Positions 36,301 through 48,570 of a stretch of 64,000 bases of DNA are shown here, one piece after another. The translations under genes and the position numbers were made by a program. The stretch is from Smittia aterrima. Its lineage: Eukaryota; Arthropoda; Insecta; Diptera; Chironomidae. Position 1 is the first letter of the stretch. Every line of letters begins with the position of its first letter. The stretch is from contig CP093829.1 of NCBI GenBank assembly GCA_033063855.1, positions 2,986,243 through 3,050,242 on the forward strand, in the 5' to 3' direction. The notes beneath the pieces are model-generated. The model saw only the letters and a list, made by a program, of their open reading frames with translations, ran no database searches and was not told the origin of the DNA.

Positions 36301-39300
36301 ACAATAAACAAAATTACAGGCGTTTTGTTTAGTTCGCTATTTCTTGCTATTTTAGCGAAACACTTCACTGCATTCATTGTGGAAAATATTTGAAAAAACA
36401 TAAAACATTAAAGTGTGCAATCATGTAAAAGAAATCTCAGGCAAGTTCCCTGTGAACACAAACCATTTGGTTTCCTTTCTGCATCGTTCAACGATACGGG
36501 TTCATTTCCGATTCACGATCAATTGCATCATGTCGTTCTCACTAAGAGACCCCGGCTGTTGGTCATTTATAAACATAAAAAAGAAATTTTCACCACTAGG
36601 ATTCCAATTATCGGTTCAATTATTAACGATTTTCTATTGATTGTCGTAATTTGTTTGAGTGAATCTGGAAAAATCAGAAGTCTCGTGGTCGTCGAGAGAG
36701 AGAGAGAAAGAGTCGAAACATGTTTTTGATTATTCCGCTGCGAGTTTACTGCACAAAAATGCAATCTTAACGCAAACACGTCATTTTCTGTAAGCGGAGT
36801 TTCAACACATATCAGAAGTAACATGATACATTTTGATGAGACATTAAACAAAGCACCGCGTTATGCGAGGAGCAAAAAGGAGAAGAGACGAAGGCGGAAT
36901 AATCTGGCATTTAAGGGCAATCACTTTGAATTTTAATATCTTTATTGAAGAAGATTTGCTTGCGCGATTTTTTATGCTTCAAGACTTTGATTTCATTTTA
37001 TGGCACAAAAGTTTTCCTTAATTAAAGCTGTTGAGCAACATTTCGCTGCTGCCGTATTAGACAGCTCGACTCGACTCGACTTGCTTCGAAGTTGGAGAAA
37101 CAATTTTATTCAGGCGAAGCATTTTCTCTCTCACAAATTAAGTCAATTGTGGAAAAAACACGAACGATTTTTTTACTTCCTCGTTCGATTTTTCTCGTAG
37201 CAATTTCCAAAATATTTCGCTTTTGTTGGCCCCAAGAGTTTAATTATCAGCAGATATTTCACGTCTTCGTGATTTTCGCACAACAATATTTCAATTTCAC
37301 GAAAACTAGACGAGAGAGACTCCATTGTTCTCGAGGAATTATTGTTTGAACTCGAATGTGGTTCAATCGAATCGAAACTTGAATGGAAAGCAACGGCAAT
37401 TTTCTCGTTTCATTTCAAAGCGAAAACTTAAAAGTGCTCACTCAACTGAAATGTTTGAGAGGCGAAAAAAATTGCATCAGAAATCATTTTCCGCGGCTGA
37501 TCTCGATAAATATTGAAAAATAAACCATCTGCGAACTAGTTTCGGGTGAGAAGCCCCCGATTATTTAAATAAACAAGACGAAGCAAACACAAAAAAAATT
37601 GAGCTGTTTACAATCATAAAGAATAAATCATACTTAAATGAACACTTTTGATGTTAATCACTTTAAAGAAGAAAATAATAAATATTTATTCGAGAATTCC
37701 TTTGATTTCTCCTTGACGATTTCTCATGATGTTCTAATATGTTTTCTCGAAGTCGACAAGCCGATATTGTTTGATCCAAATGTGCGTTGACTGATGAAAG
37801 TGCTGGAGATTTCAAATAAAAAAATGAAAACAGTTTTTTTTTTGCTTTCTCGGGAGAGAAATTAATTAAGATCGTTTGATGTTCAATGAAATTGGAGAGA
37901 GATTCACTTAAAAAGTTTCTTAACACGCAAGTGCTGTTGAAGGAAACTCGATGCTGTTCAAAGAGTTGAAAGTGATCGTGTGAGTTTAAAGATATTCCAA
38001 GATTAGAAAGACAAACAATGAACGAATGTCGCTAGAGCTAGAGCTTGCTCAATCAAATTAAACAAATAAATAAACAGAAAATCTCGAGGCTTTGCATCAC
38101 TCAAGTCTCGAGATTTCTAATTGATATCATCATCAGAAATATTCGAAAACTTCTTTTCCCAAGAATCATCAAACGATCATAAACCATTTACGACGACCGT
38201 TGTACAACCTTGTTTCCGATGGCTTGGTGTGAACTTGTAAGTTGCTTTACGACTTTATTCACGATTCTCGATGGAAACGTGCAATAAAATCCCTAAATAC
38301 ATGGTAAACAAGAAAATACGCTTTACATCATCTCTCGACTGTAAATTAATAAAAATTATGAAAACAAAATAAGAAACCCGATCGAGACAAACAAAAGGAT
38401 TCGTTTGAAAATGATGTTGTTAAGTCGTTAACGAAATTTTCTGAAGGAAGAGACGCAGATGGGTCGTCGTTAGCTGATTTTTTTAGAGAAAAATCTTTTA
38501 TTGAATTTGTTTTCAACTCTCTCAATCCAGATTTGATTGAATTTTATGATTTTTCCGAGCTGTAATCATCATCCTTTCGGTCTCCTCTAGGGTGATAAAA
38601 ATCACACAGAAATTATGATATTATGATGCTTGTTATACAAATTGAAGTCTTTTGTTCAATCAGAACATCGAAAAGCTAATGGGAGAAGTTAAGATTTTAT
38701 AACTGCAAGTCTTTGATCCCATCTGATTTCAATTCAATGAAAATTGGCTTTTACAATCGTTTTCTTGTTTCTTCCGACAAAATGTTCTTGGAATCTCTGA
38801 GCTCTCATTTAAAAATTTCGGCAAAAGGAATTAGACGAAAGAGGGAGAAGAGATAGAGAACGAGAAGAAAATCTAAATCATAACAAATTATCATGAGAAA
38901 GAATTTTCATTTGCGGATTGCGGGATGAAATCGATCAGCGAGGCTTAGGGAATGTTCATGAATCTTGAAGGAAAAATGATAATATAATATTATATAATTA
39001 ATATTATATTATATATTATTATATAATATATTATTCAATATATTGAATTTTGTTGTCAGCGTTTATCAAAGTTCAAAAATAATTTTCTTCGATTTTCCAA
39101 CTTCATCAAAATCTGTGAACTCTCCCTAATTTACCTGTGAATTTTCTCTTCTTTCTGTCTCGTTGTTGGCACACAATTAACAAAGGAAAGCTTAATAAAT
39201 TGAAAACATCTCGAAGAAGCGTTTCTTGAATGAATTAACAGCACCGCCAATCATTATTAGAGCATATTCTCACTTTTACAATTGAATTACAAATGAATCA

Positions 39301-42300
39301 ATTAAACACTTTCAATGAATGAGTCGAAAGATTCTTTTGTAGCGATCCGAATAAAACGTAGACTCGCACGCATAGAAAATGAACTTCAACGAAAGCATCA
39401 TCTGGAAACATGCACACGTGTCCTTTCATCCACAACACAACAGATTGCCGGGGCGATTACCTAATCGCTTCGTGATGAATAAAAAATGGGAAAGAAGTTG
39501 TCTCGTTAAGTCGTGTTTATGTGTCGATTAGAGCGAGGAAGTGTTTTGCAACAGTTCACAAGAGAACTGCACGTGTCAGCGAGTTCAGAGACAAACGAGC
39601 TTAACGTGACAATCTCGAGAAAAGGAGAAGAGAACCTGCTCGAGCATGTTGACCTTTTTTAACGATCACCGTGAAAGGCGAGAAGAAATTTTCTTGTTTA
39701 CTTCGAGAGAGCAAGCATTCGGATCTCGTGGGCGTTAATTAATCCCAATTAGTTTGTGTTACAACACATTAACAATATGTTTCGAAACATTCGCTTCAAA
39801 TCGAGGAAGAGGAGAATAAATGAGCTGTGAACGCGTTTGACTCTAAGCGAAGGTCTGAAAGAACAACTTTTAATGTTTGTCCCGCATACTCTTCACACTT
39901 TAACGACGCATCATGTGCATCGTTAGAGAGCGAACGTAGAGAGAGAAAACGCGAAGCATTAAAAACAATAAAAATATTTATATTCGTCTTATTAATTTGA
40001 AACAAAGCGTCGAGCAAACGGAAAGTTAATTTGGTATGAAGCTTCAAGTAATTTAATAAAGTGGAACTTAACACCCTCATCAAAAACACTAATCATGACT
40101 CGTCTTAACAAGCGAGAGTACTCTGATCTCTAACACATTACAAAACATATGTTCGCTTCTTAGCGACGACGCGACTGTTCATTCCCCTCAACGAAATTCA
40201 TCTTCTTCTTCTTCCTTCTCCTGGTGAAAGTTGTTTTTCCCTTTAAAAACTAACTTTGGGCTATGTTGTGAAGTATGAAACTGTCACTCAGCATGGTCGT
40301 TTACCAGAAAGAAAGAAAACGAAACGAGATACCTGTTTGGATAGTTTCTAATCATCATCGTCTAGAAAACCTGGCAAAATGAGAAAACAAACATGCACAA
40401 CCGAAATCAAAAAAAAAATCTTATTTTGACATGTTAAATTCAAATTAAAATCTACGCGATTCGAGTCTCAAGCTGTGATGTGAAATAAAGCTGTTTCGGG
40501 GTGACGAGCGAACGGAAAAAGTCGTCGACTCTAATAGTCCACATGATGCTTTAGCTCGCCAGCCAACATCTCTCGATACGGCACGTTTGCTCATTATTTC
40601 CATTCCTCAAACCGAAATCATTATTTATTTGCTGTAACAATCTCACAACAAAATGTTTCCATTTCACTTAATTGAACTAATCCACCGTTTCGTTTGTTGG
40701 ATGCTGAACGTTGTTGTTATTGTGTACGCGCCTCAGCAAGCGGAGAATGATAAGATGTCCTGCTGCGATTAATATAAACACATAATTTGAGCACAACAGC
40801 TTCATTTAAACTTTTTTTTTTCTTCTCTTCGTGACACGTGATTTATGGGAACTCGAAGAAATTAAATGTTGGAAACTGTCATCGTGCGCGAGAGCTTGTT
40901 TTATGGACCTTCGAGCATAATTAAAATCTCTATCATAAAATGCTTGAAGGGTCGGATTGATATTCACGTAACTCTCTTAAATAGAAGAGAATTTGTGAAG
41001 TCTTCGAAGAGTTTCTCGTTGTCCACATAATTAACGAACAGTCCCGAACCAATTCGAAGTTATGATGGTTCATTATTTCTTCGTCAATTTGAAGCCCGTA
41101 GCCACTCGAAGTGTCGAGCAAAACAAAATTAAATTAAATTCTTTGTTGGTCAATATTGACCTTTTTGTTGCGAGCATCTCCAATTGTCGCGAGAGGCCAA
41201 AAGAATCAAATCAAATGAAAGTATCGAGTTATTGGGAAAATTGTAATAAAATTCAATTGAACGCGACACTGTCAATTAATGTGTTTATTCATTTTATTAA
41301 CGTGCGGTCGAGTTACTCGAAGAAATTCAGTTGGAAGAAGGTCAACTTGAGTTGTTATATGAAACGACTTCAATTGATTTCTCTCCAGCATCTCGCGATC
41401 TTCATCGAAATTGGTCGCTAAGGGAAAACTCGATTACAAACCGTGGCTAACTCAACGACACATAAAAAAATATAAAATGCATCGACTAATGAGGGAAAGT
41501 CGAGGATAAAGTTACACAACTCGATAAAACTTTTATGATAAGTTCCATATGGTTTTCCTTGTGGCTTTGAGTCGAGAGAGTTTGGGGTGGAAACCTCGAA
41601 ACTTGTCGTTCCCCTGAAACAGAGTTCCCAGAAGCAATAAATCGACTAATTACTATTTAAGCCCATCGAGAGAGAAGAGGGCGAACCAGAAAATGTGGTT
41701 CCATACTTCGAGGAATCTTCCGGAGCTCACAGAGCGAGGACAGTTTTGTGTTCTTCGTCTTCACACTTTCGAGACGTTGAAGGTCGTCTTGTGTTCATAA
41801 ACGAGCACATTATGAGCAATTCCTTTCGCTTAAGATCCTTGGAGTTTGGTCAAACAAACCATTACACGATCATTGAATGCCCGGAGAGCGTTCCACAAAA
41901 ATTCTTTTCTGTGGTCATGGTCCCAGTCTCAAATTATTTTAGTCGATAATCAATTTACCGAATGCATGAACTATCTGTTTTTAATTCAATTAGCTCGACA
42001 GCATACAAGGCGACTAAGGAGAAGAAAAAATATTCTTCATCATCAAAAGACGATTAATCACAATCTCTAAAAGGTTTGAGATCGAAAGAAACCGAAATTT
42101 ATGAAAAGTCATTTTCTCGGTTAAACAAACAACGCGCGCTGCCCAATAAAAAAAAAAGACTTTTGAGTATTTGTATCATGTTAATTCATTTAATAATCTA
42201 AAATTCATGTTGTTACAAGACATTGTAATCGATCAGACTGTGATTGATGTTTCAATCACTTTCGGCCTTCTCGAGATCGTTTAAAACTTTGAAATCTGTG

Positions 42301-44860
42301 CGAAGCTCCAATCGAAACCGTTAGCCGCGCAAAAATGAAAGGCTACCAACATTTCTCGTGAGTAGGAAGCAAAAAAAAATACTTTTCTTTAACTTCCATG
42401 ACGTTTCACTCTAGTCCAAGCTTTTGTGCATTTTGCTGAACATTATTAACATGATTATGGGCCTCACAGCAATTCGACACACTCAACGGAGTTCCTATCG
42501 CTCAGTCTTTTGTCTCCACGTCAAATTTGTGAAAAAGAAATCTCTCTACGGCAATTGATGTGCGTGAAAAATATTTTCAACAAAAAGTCGCCCAACACGA
42601 AGCTTCTTTATGGACACACAAAACGTTCAAGAATTAATTGTTTGTAATTATCGTCGCATAATCTCATTTAGTGTGCAATCTTCTTGCTTCCTTTTGAAGC
42701 AGCTCAAGCTTCTTAAGATTTTCGGAATATTTTACGAAATATTTCAAAATATTTTCTCGCTACAAAAATATTTTCGGGACAAAATCAACGAGAATTGAAA
42801 GGCGGGTCCAATTATCTAACTCTCACCCTCCTCGTTTATGTTGTGAACGATTTAAGTTGAAACGCGTTAGATGAATTTGTCAACGACGATTTGTTCTCAG
42901 GTTTCTTCAATATTTTCTTGAATTAGTTTTCCAGGGACTTGAGTAATCAAACGTTTAAATAAAAACACTCGATCGCTCAAGGACGTTCTCAGAAAATTTG
43001 CATAAAAATTATTTCCACAGCGCAAACTCGCCGAGCATACTCCATTTCATAAAGAAACCTCTCACAGCGTGTTTCAAAAACATTTTCTTCTCGGAGATGT
43101 TTTCATTAGCATAAAGACTCCACTTGTGATTATTGAATTGGTAATCGCGACTTCATTTGCCGCTTCTTCTCATTTTCCTCTTCTTCTTTCATTCGCTTTT
43201 GAGAAAATATCATTTCCAACAAAGTGAAGTATCAATTAATGAATTGTTATCGCTGCCATCAAAACTTAATCGAATTTTGAATGTTTCTCAATTTTATCTC
43301 GACTTCTCAAGCCTCGATATATCTCTCACTCGGCCGTTGCACGTTAGAAGTTGTGCCGAAAAGACTTCTCATGCTGTGATTGTCTGTTCCTTTTGATCTT
43401 CTCTTTGATGATGATTGTCATTTCAATTTGAAGAGCTTTAATATTGCGACTAGCATAAACACATTTGATGCTCACTCGCTGGCTCGTGAAAAGCTTTCAA
43501 TGATTAAGCAATTTGACAAAGTTGATTGATACATGATGTTGTTTATTATATACAAACTCTTTCGGTGGGATAAAGAGCCGAGGAGTCTCTCAATCTCGAT
43601 AAATTGCGCATCACAATACAAAACAGAATGAGGAACACAAAGAAAGCAAATTTACCGACTTGAGAAATTAATTTATTCTAATGGGATGATCGAGTTGAAG
43701 CCGTCTCCACATTCGTTTCATTTCTTTTATTCCTTGATCTGTTCACATTTCGTTTCAAAAGAAAATGATGAATGCGATTGCCTCGAAACAGATTCGGACG
43801 AGAGCTTAATATGATGCTAATATGTCATAGATAAAGTTGAGATAGATTGTTAAAAGAATTTTTAATTAGCAATGAGTTGAGTTTGATCTGAGATGAAAGT
43901 AACTCAAGGCAAGACATAAACTGAGCTCTCTAAGTTTATTTAATTGTGAATATTAAAATATATCTGTTGTTATTGAAATGATGTTGTGTTTATAACAATA
44001 AAAGCATAAAGAGTAAAAATATCTTAAATGATACATCAAGATTGTTCAATTCTTGCGGTTTCTTCCATTTACACGAAACCGTTTTTTTTTTCTTTATTTC
44101 ATTTCATCTCATCGCATTATCTCTATTCGATTCTCCTTTTGCCATCCACATCAACGAAATTGATTGATAAGCGATTTGAATCGGATGAGAAGAATCTTTA
44201 AAGTAAAAACTGTCAAAATCATTCACTCAATTTCCAAATCGCTTCGCTTTGTTTTCAAAGGAGGTTTCAGGGTTGGATTCTGATCTGTTGACTTCACACT
44301 TTGGATTTATCTTGAGTGAGAGAATCTCGGGAATGAAATTAATCGATTTTGATATTAATTTCGTCTTTAGCCTGTGAATGCACTAAACTGATCCAATTAA
44401 CATAAAACCTTTCACGATCAAATCCATTGTGTGCTCGCTCAGAAGAAGTTAATCGATAATTGTGTATTGAGATTATTGGATTATCATCGAGACGGGAGCA
44501 GGAAGCGAGAAATAAACGATCATTTGTAAACGACGCACGAAACGATTCTGTCATCAATTAGGCAATAAAAATAACTGAGACGTTGACAAACATAATTTAT
44601 GCGAGCGACTGAATCCGAGAGAGAGCGAACTTGATAAGCATGTGTGTTGATTGTCTGTCCGAAGCGAAAAAGAGTTTCTGTTTAATAACGATTAAGTATC
44701 ATGGAACATTTGTTGAATAATAAAAATCGTCTCTCGCTCCCGTCGACATCGCGTTGAGCACAATTTTTCGCAGAGTATCAAGAATTAATTTCACTGACAG
44801 AACTTAGTTGAGTGGGAGACGGCAAACAAGTCATTCGCTCATGTTCTATTGACATTAGAA
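30320..44860. other. Gene-poor region right of the sloppy-paired pair
   Basis: About 14.5 kb without a recognisable gene. The longest frame (35852-36307, 151 codons) has no family resemblance, no splice support and ordinary AT-rich composition, so I treat it as chance. Simple GA runs occur near 36697-36714, and there is an AT-only palindromic tract at 38979-39035. Like the left flank, it may hold slp enhancers (inference). Confidence 0.5.
38979..39035. repeat. 57-bp A/T-only tract with internal palindromes
   Basis: Every base from 38979 to 39035 is A or T, made of interleaved TAATATTATA and TATAATATTA units that can fold into hairpins. The sequence on either side is mixed. It is probably slippage-prone simple sequence. 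Confidence 0.7.
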
Positions 44861-47800
44861 ATGATCACGAGAGTAGTTTTTATTTGCTTTTGTCTTGTGT
44901 TGATTACGCCGACAAAAGTTGCCGGAACAGTCGAACAATCGTCGATTGATTGTAAGAATATCGATCAACAAAAGTTCAAAGGTGCGTGAATCATTCGAGA
45001 TCATTGAGTTTAATTTAACGACCATGTAAGTTAATTTGGCTTTCTTATCACTTTACAGAGTTGTTCGCTTTTAAGTTTGGCGGCGGGTCAAGAGGTCTCT
45101 TCCTCGACTTCGATTTCGTGTCAAGAGACAAAGCAATCTTCAAAGTTGAGAACTGTGAATTTTTGATTAAAGAAACGAAAGTGATGATGCCTGGTGCGAA
45201 AAGTTTTAAAAGACAAGGAGATAAGAAGAAGCTAGGAAACTTGAAGCCTTGTGCTAAATACGACGTCAGTTTGATGATTCAGAATCTTGCGTCGAAAAAA
45301 GAGTTTACTTATGAAAATACCGTTTTTACCAAACTTGATAAGAATAAAATTATTCTGAAAGTTGATAAAGTGGAGAATGTTTCGGCGACTTTCTCATGGA
45401 ATTCCGCGGAACTTTCGTGCGTCACGAACTTCAAACTGACAGTGAAGAATAAGAAGAATGAAACTGTTTACGAGGAAGAAAATGTAAAGGACGGATTGCT
45501 TGTGGTTGACAAGTTATCAGCCTGCGATGTTTACTCAGCGCAAATGATCGCAGTCACTGGACGCGACGAGATACTCAAATCGGATGAGAAAAGTTTTATT
45601 CTTAAATCTGATAAGATTGTTGAGGATCTCCGACTAAGCATCGACGAGTTAACAAGCGATTCTGTGACGTTGTCGTGGACATCGAACTCACTATCGTGCT
45701 TGCTCGAGTACAAATTGAATCTTCGTGATAATGATGACAAAATAGTTTACGCTGCAAGTTTCTTCTCAAACAACGCAGTTATCACTAAATTGACCTCGTG
45801 CAGCAATTATTCGGTTGAACTGATTGCACTCGACGACGAGAAATTAGCGTTGAAAGCTGTCAACAAAACATTTGTCACACACTCAACATCGATTGATAAT
45901 CTTGAAATCAAAGTCAACGGATCGAAAGCGAGAATCTCATGGAACGCGCCACCGCAAATTGATTGTATCGTCAACTTTAACGTCAGCTACACGATCGAGA
46001 ATTGCAATTTTCAAATCGACGACAACATTTCCTGTTTTCACACAGAAACTGTCGACAAGAATAGCAGATCCGTCTCTCTCACGTCTCTTCCACTCGCGGA
46101 ACGTTTCTCGCTAATGCTTTATGCAAATGAGCTCTCTTCGAGCGACGCCAGTCGAGCCAAAAATAAAACTTTCAGTACAATCGATTACGACAAGTTCTTC
46201 GTTAACAACATCAACGAGTTTCGCATGGAAAGCTCTCAACTTCAACTCAGATGGAGCATCGACAACTATTTCTCAAAAATTCTTAAACATTTTGAAATAT
46301 TCTTCGACGACAAAGTGATAACAGCTGCGAGAGCTTCTGTTATTCTAAACATCGCGGCATGCAAAAAGAACTACACAATTGCGATTCGTTGTGTCTCGTT
46401 TGACGGCGTTTATGGACCAAATGTTTCTTATCAAACTGCTTTAAATGATGACGACGTTCAACTGTCCTCGCTCTACAACAGCATAACTTCAAAACAAGTC
46501 GATAAAACAATTTTGATATCGTGGAAGCCTTCGATCATCGAGCAGCCATGCATTTTGTATTACGAGATTGATTTTAACAATCAACGCTTCAAAACAGAAT
46601 ATACGCAAAAGGAAATTAACGAATTCGTGCCTTGCATTGCTTATAACATTGACATCACGCCAATATCTCGTGGAGGCAGACAAGGAATTACTTCGACGTT
46701 TGAATTCACAACAGAAGAGATTGGTAAGTCAAATTAATTCCTGAAATGTTTTTAAATGTCTTAATAAATATTTTAGTTCCTGAGCCTCCAACAAGTTTTG
46801 AATTAGTCGAAGCTGGACACAACGATCTCACCATGACAGCAACACTCTCTGACAACGATAAACATTGCAATTCTTCTTCTATCGAGTTCAGATGTGACGA
46901 TAAAATTGTCGTTGCTCCCTTTGGAACTTCAATTGTTAAGTTAACGGGTTTGAGTACTTTTTGGAAGCTTAATTGCTCGTCACGAGTCAAGAACAATGTT
47001 GGCGCCTCTGAATGGACGGAAGCGAAATTGTTTATGAGTAAAAAAGATGGTAAACACGATTGAGACTGATTGAGACCATCTCTGCATATTTTCTTGCATT
47101 TTAGGTCCGCAAAAGCCAGTCGACCTCAAATATTCGGTTGACGATGATGGTCACATTGTTGTGATGTGGACTCCAGACAACTCAAACGGATTAGCTGATT
47201 CCTTTAAAGTGCATGTGGTCCTTGAATCTTACTTAGATGAAAACATTCCAAAAGAATGCCGCTTTCCGACCAGAACTGAATCATTCCTCTATCCTCGAGA
47301 ACCTAAAGTAACTCTCAGGCTCCTTCGGATCTTCACGAAATATTCGGTGAGAGTGTCTTCCGTGAATGATTATGGAGACAGCGCTCTCAGTGAGAAACTT
47401 TACATCGAAACGAAACCTGCTGCGCCGTCGCGTCCAGAGAGACTCAGATTAAGGTATGACTTCTCGTTATCTGATGAATCAACAGTTTATGGAATTTTGG
47501 AATGGAATCGACCATGCGAGATGAATGGGAAATTTTCCTTTTACATAATTTCACTTCATGGAACAAGACCAGGCCTAGCTGAACACTCAATCAAGGAAGC
47601 AACTTCACTTCAAAACTTCACGTTTTCTGACTTGAGACGAGGCTATCGATATGAAGCCAAAGTGAATGCTGTGAACTTAGATTTTCAAGGAGCATCCAAG
47701 AATTTGTCGTTCACGACGCCATCAGGAAGTGAGATTTTCTTAAATTAAACTCGGATTTGCATTTTAATGAACTTTCTTTTCAGTTCCATTGAAAAAAGAT

Positions 47801-48550
47801 TTGGAATCGTGGACAAATTTAGGCTCTGATGGTCGAACAATCAAAGATGGAAAGGTTGACTTGTTCTTGAGACGAAGAATGTTTGTGTCAGACATTGGCG
47901 ATATTACAGGAATCGCTTTTCTCATTTTCCTCTCCGTAAGTTTCTTTCTTTTTAAACGAATCAAAAATAATTTAATTTTATTAAAGAATTGTCTCGAAGT
48001 CCCTCAACCAATGTTCGGTTACATCTCGAGGAATGATCAAACTCTTCCTTCAGCACATTCATCAGAAAATAATTTACTGTGCTCAGTTCTTTATCAACAA
48101 ACTGAAATTCTTCCAAATCCAATAAATTCCGAAGAGGTCCAGGAAGGTTTAGATGACTACAACTTGAAGATCACTCTTGGTGATGCTCACTGTCCTTACG
48201 TTGAAGTTGAAAATCGTTATTGCAATGCTCCATTAGCCTCAGAGTTAAATTATGGAATAATTGCAAGAGTTTTCACTTCTCATGGATTCCGAGATACTGA
48301 GCCCGTCTTCATCGAAGGAGCAATCGACGCGAAACTACTTGTTTCTCCAAAGGTCATAATTTACTGTTCAATAAGTTTACTCATTGTCTCATCGCTCATT
48401 GCAGTTCTTTGTTGCATCTGGTGCAGTCGAAAGAAGAGAAAAGTTTTAAAGGAAAAAGAAACGGCTGAAGCTGACGAGAATTTACTTTCTTTTCAATCAT
48501 ATTGCGTGTTTGATAGAACTCCGACGTTGAAGAAAGTGTACAATGAATGA
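44861..48550 (+). CDS. Fibronectin type III transmembrane receptor, PTP10D-like juxtamembrane region, no phosphatase domain
   Basis: Six exons join in frame: 44861-44981, 45059-46723, 46777-47049, 47105-47728, 47784-47935, 47987-48550, giving 1132 residues; introns are 77, 53, 55, 55 and 51 nt with GT/AG ends. The N-terminus is a signal peptide (TRVVFICFCLVLITPTKVAG). Roughly eight or nine FN3-like units follow, with W in strand C and repeated C-x2-YxV/L signatures such as ACDVYSAQ and SCSNYSVEL, plus many N-glycosylation sequons. Before the membrane comes a stretch with GDITGIAFLIFL and later RYCNAPLASELNYGIIARVF then FRDTEP, which resembles the juxtamembrane ectodomain of R3-type receptor tyrosine phosphatases (PTP10D/PTP4E, PTPRB/J). 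One helix (about 1068-1091) is followed by RKKRK and a 41-residue tail ending KKVYNE. No phosphatase domain follows; AATAAA lies at 48565. It may be a ligand-binding partner or decoy (inference). The exon model is strong; the family link is moderate. Confidence 0.85.
47936..47986 (+). other. 51-nt in-frame intron (or retained segment) of the FN3 receptor
   Basis: It begins GTAAGT (a perfect donor) and ends TTATTAAAG. It is 51 nt, a multiple of three with no stop, so the frame reads through whether or not it is spliced. Spliced, the flanking residues fit the extracellular PTP10D-like pattern; retained, 17 residues are added that turn GIAFLIFLS into a longer hydrophobic stretch followed by FKRIK. 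I favour splicing because its length matches the other introns. Confidence 0.6.
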
Positions 48551-48564
48551 ATGAACGTACTTAA

Positions 48565-48570
48565 AATAAA
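48565..48570 (+). terminator. Polyadenylation signal of the FN3 receptor gene
   Basis: AATAAA 15 nt after the TGA. Its closeness supports the idea that the gene really ends here and does not continue into a phosphatase exon. Confidence 0.5.

Noticed and set aside
35852..36307. 151-codon plus-strand frame in the right gene-poor flank
   Set aside because: Longest unexplained frame, but with no family resemblance, no splice support and no domain; a frame of this length is expected by chance in this much sequence.
45531..45740. Minus-strand and off-frame plus-strand frames within the FN3 receptor exon
   Set aside because: The main frame is continuous over 1.66 kb with FN3 signatures; these are shadows.
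47789..48550. Cytokine-receptor (domeless-like) reading: a membrane helix at GIAFLIFLSVSFFLF followed by VPQP as box 1
   Set aside because: That helix depends on keeping a 51-nt segment with perfect intron ends, and the later RYCNAPL...ARVFTSHGF region plus a second, better membrane helix fit a PTP10D-like ectodomain.
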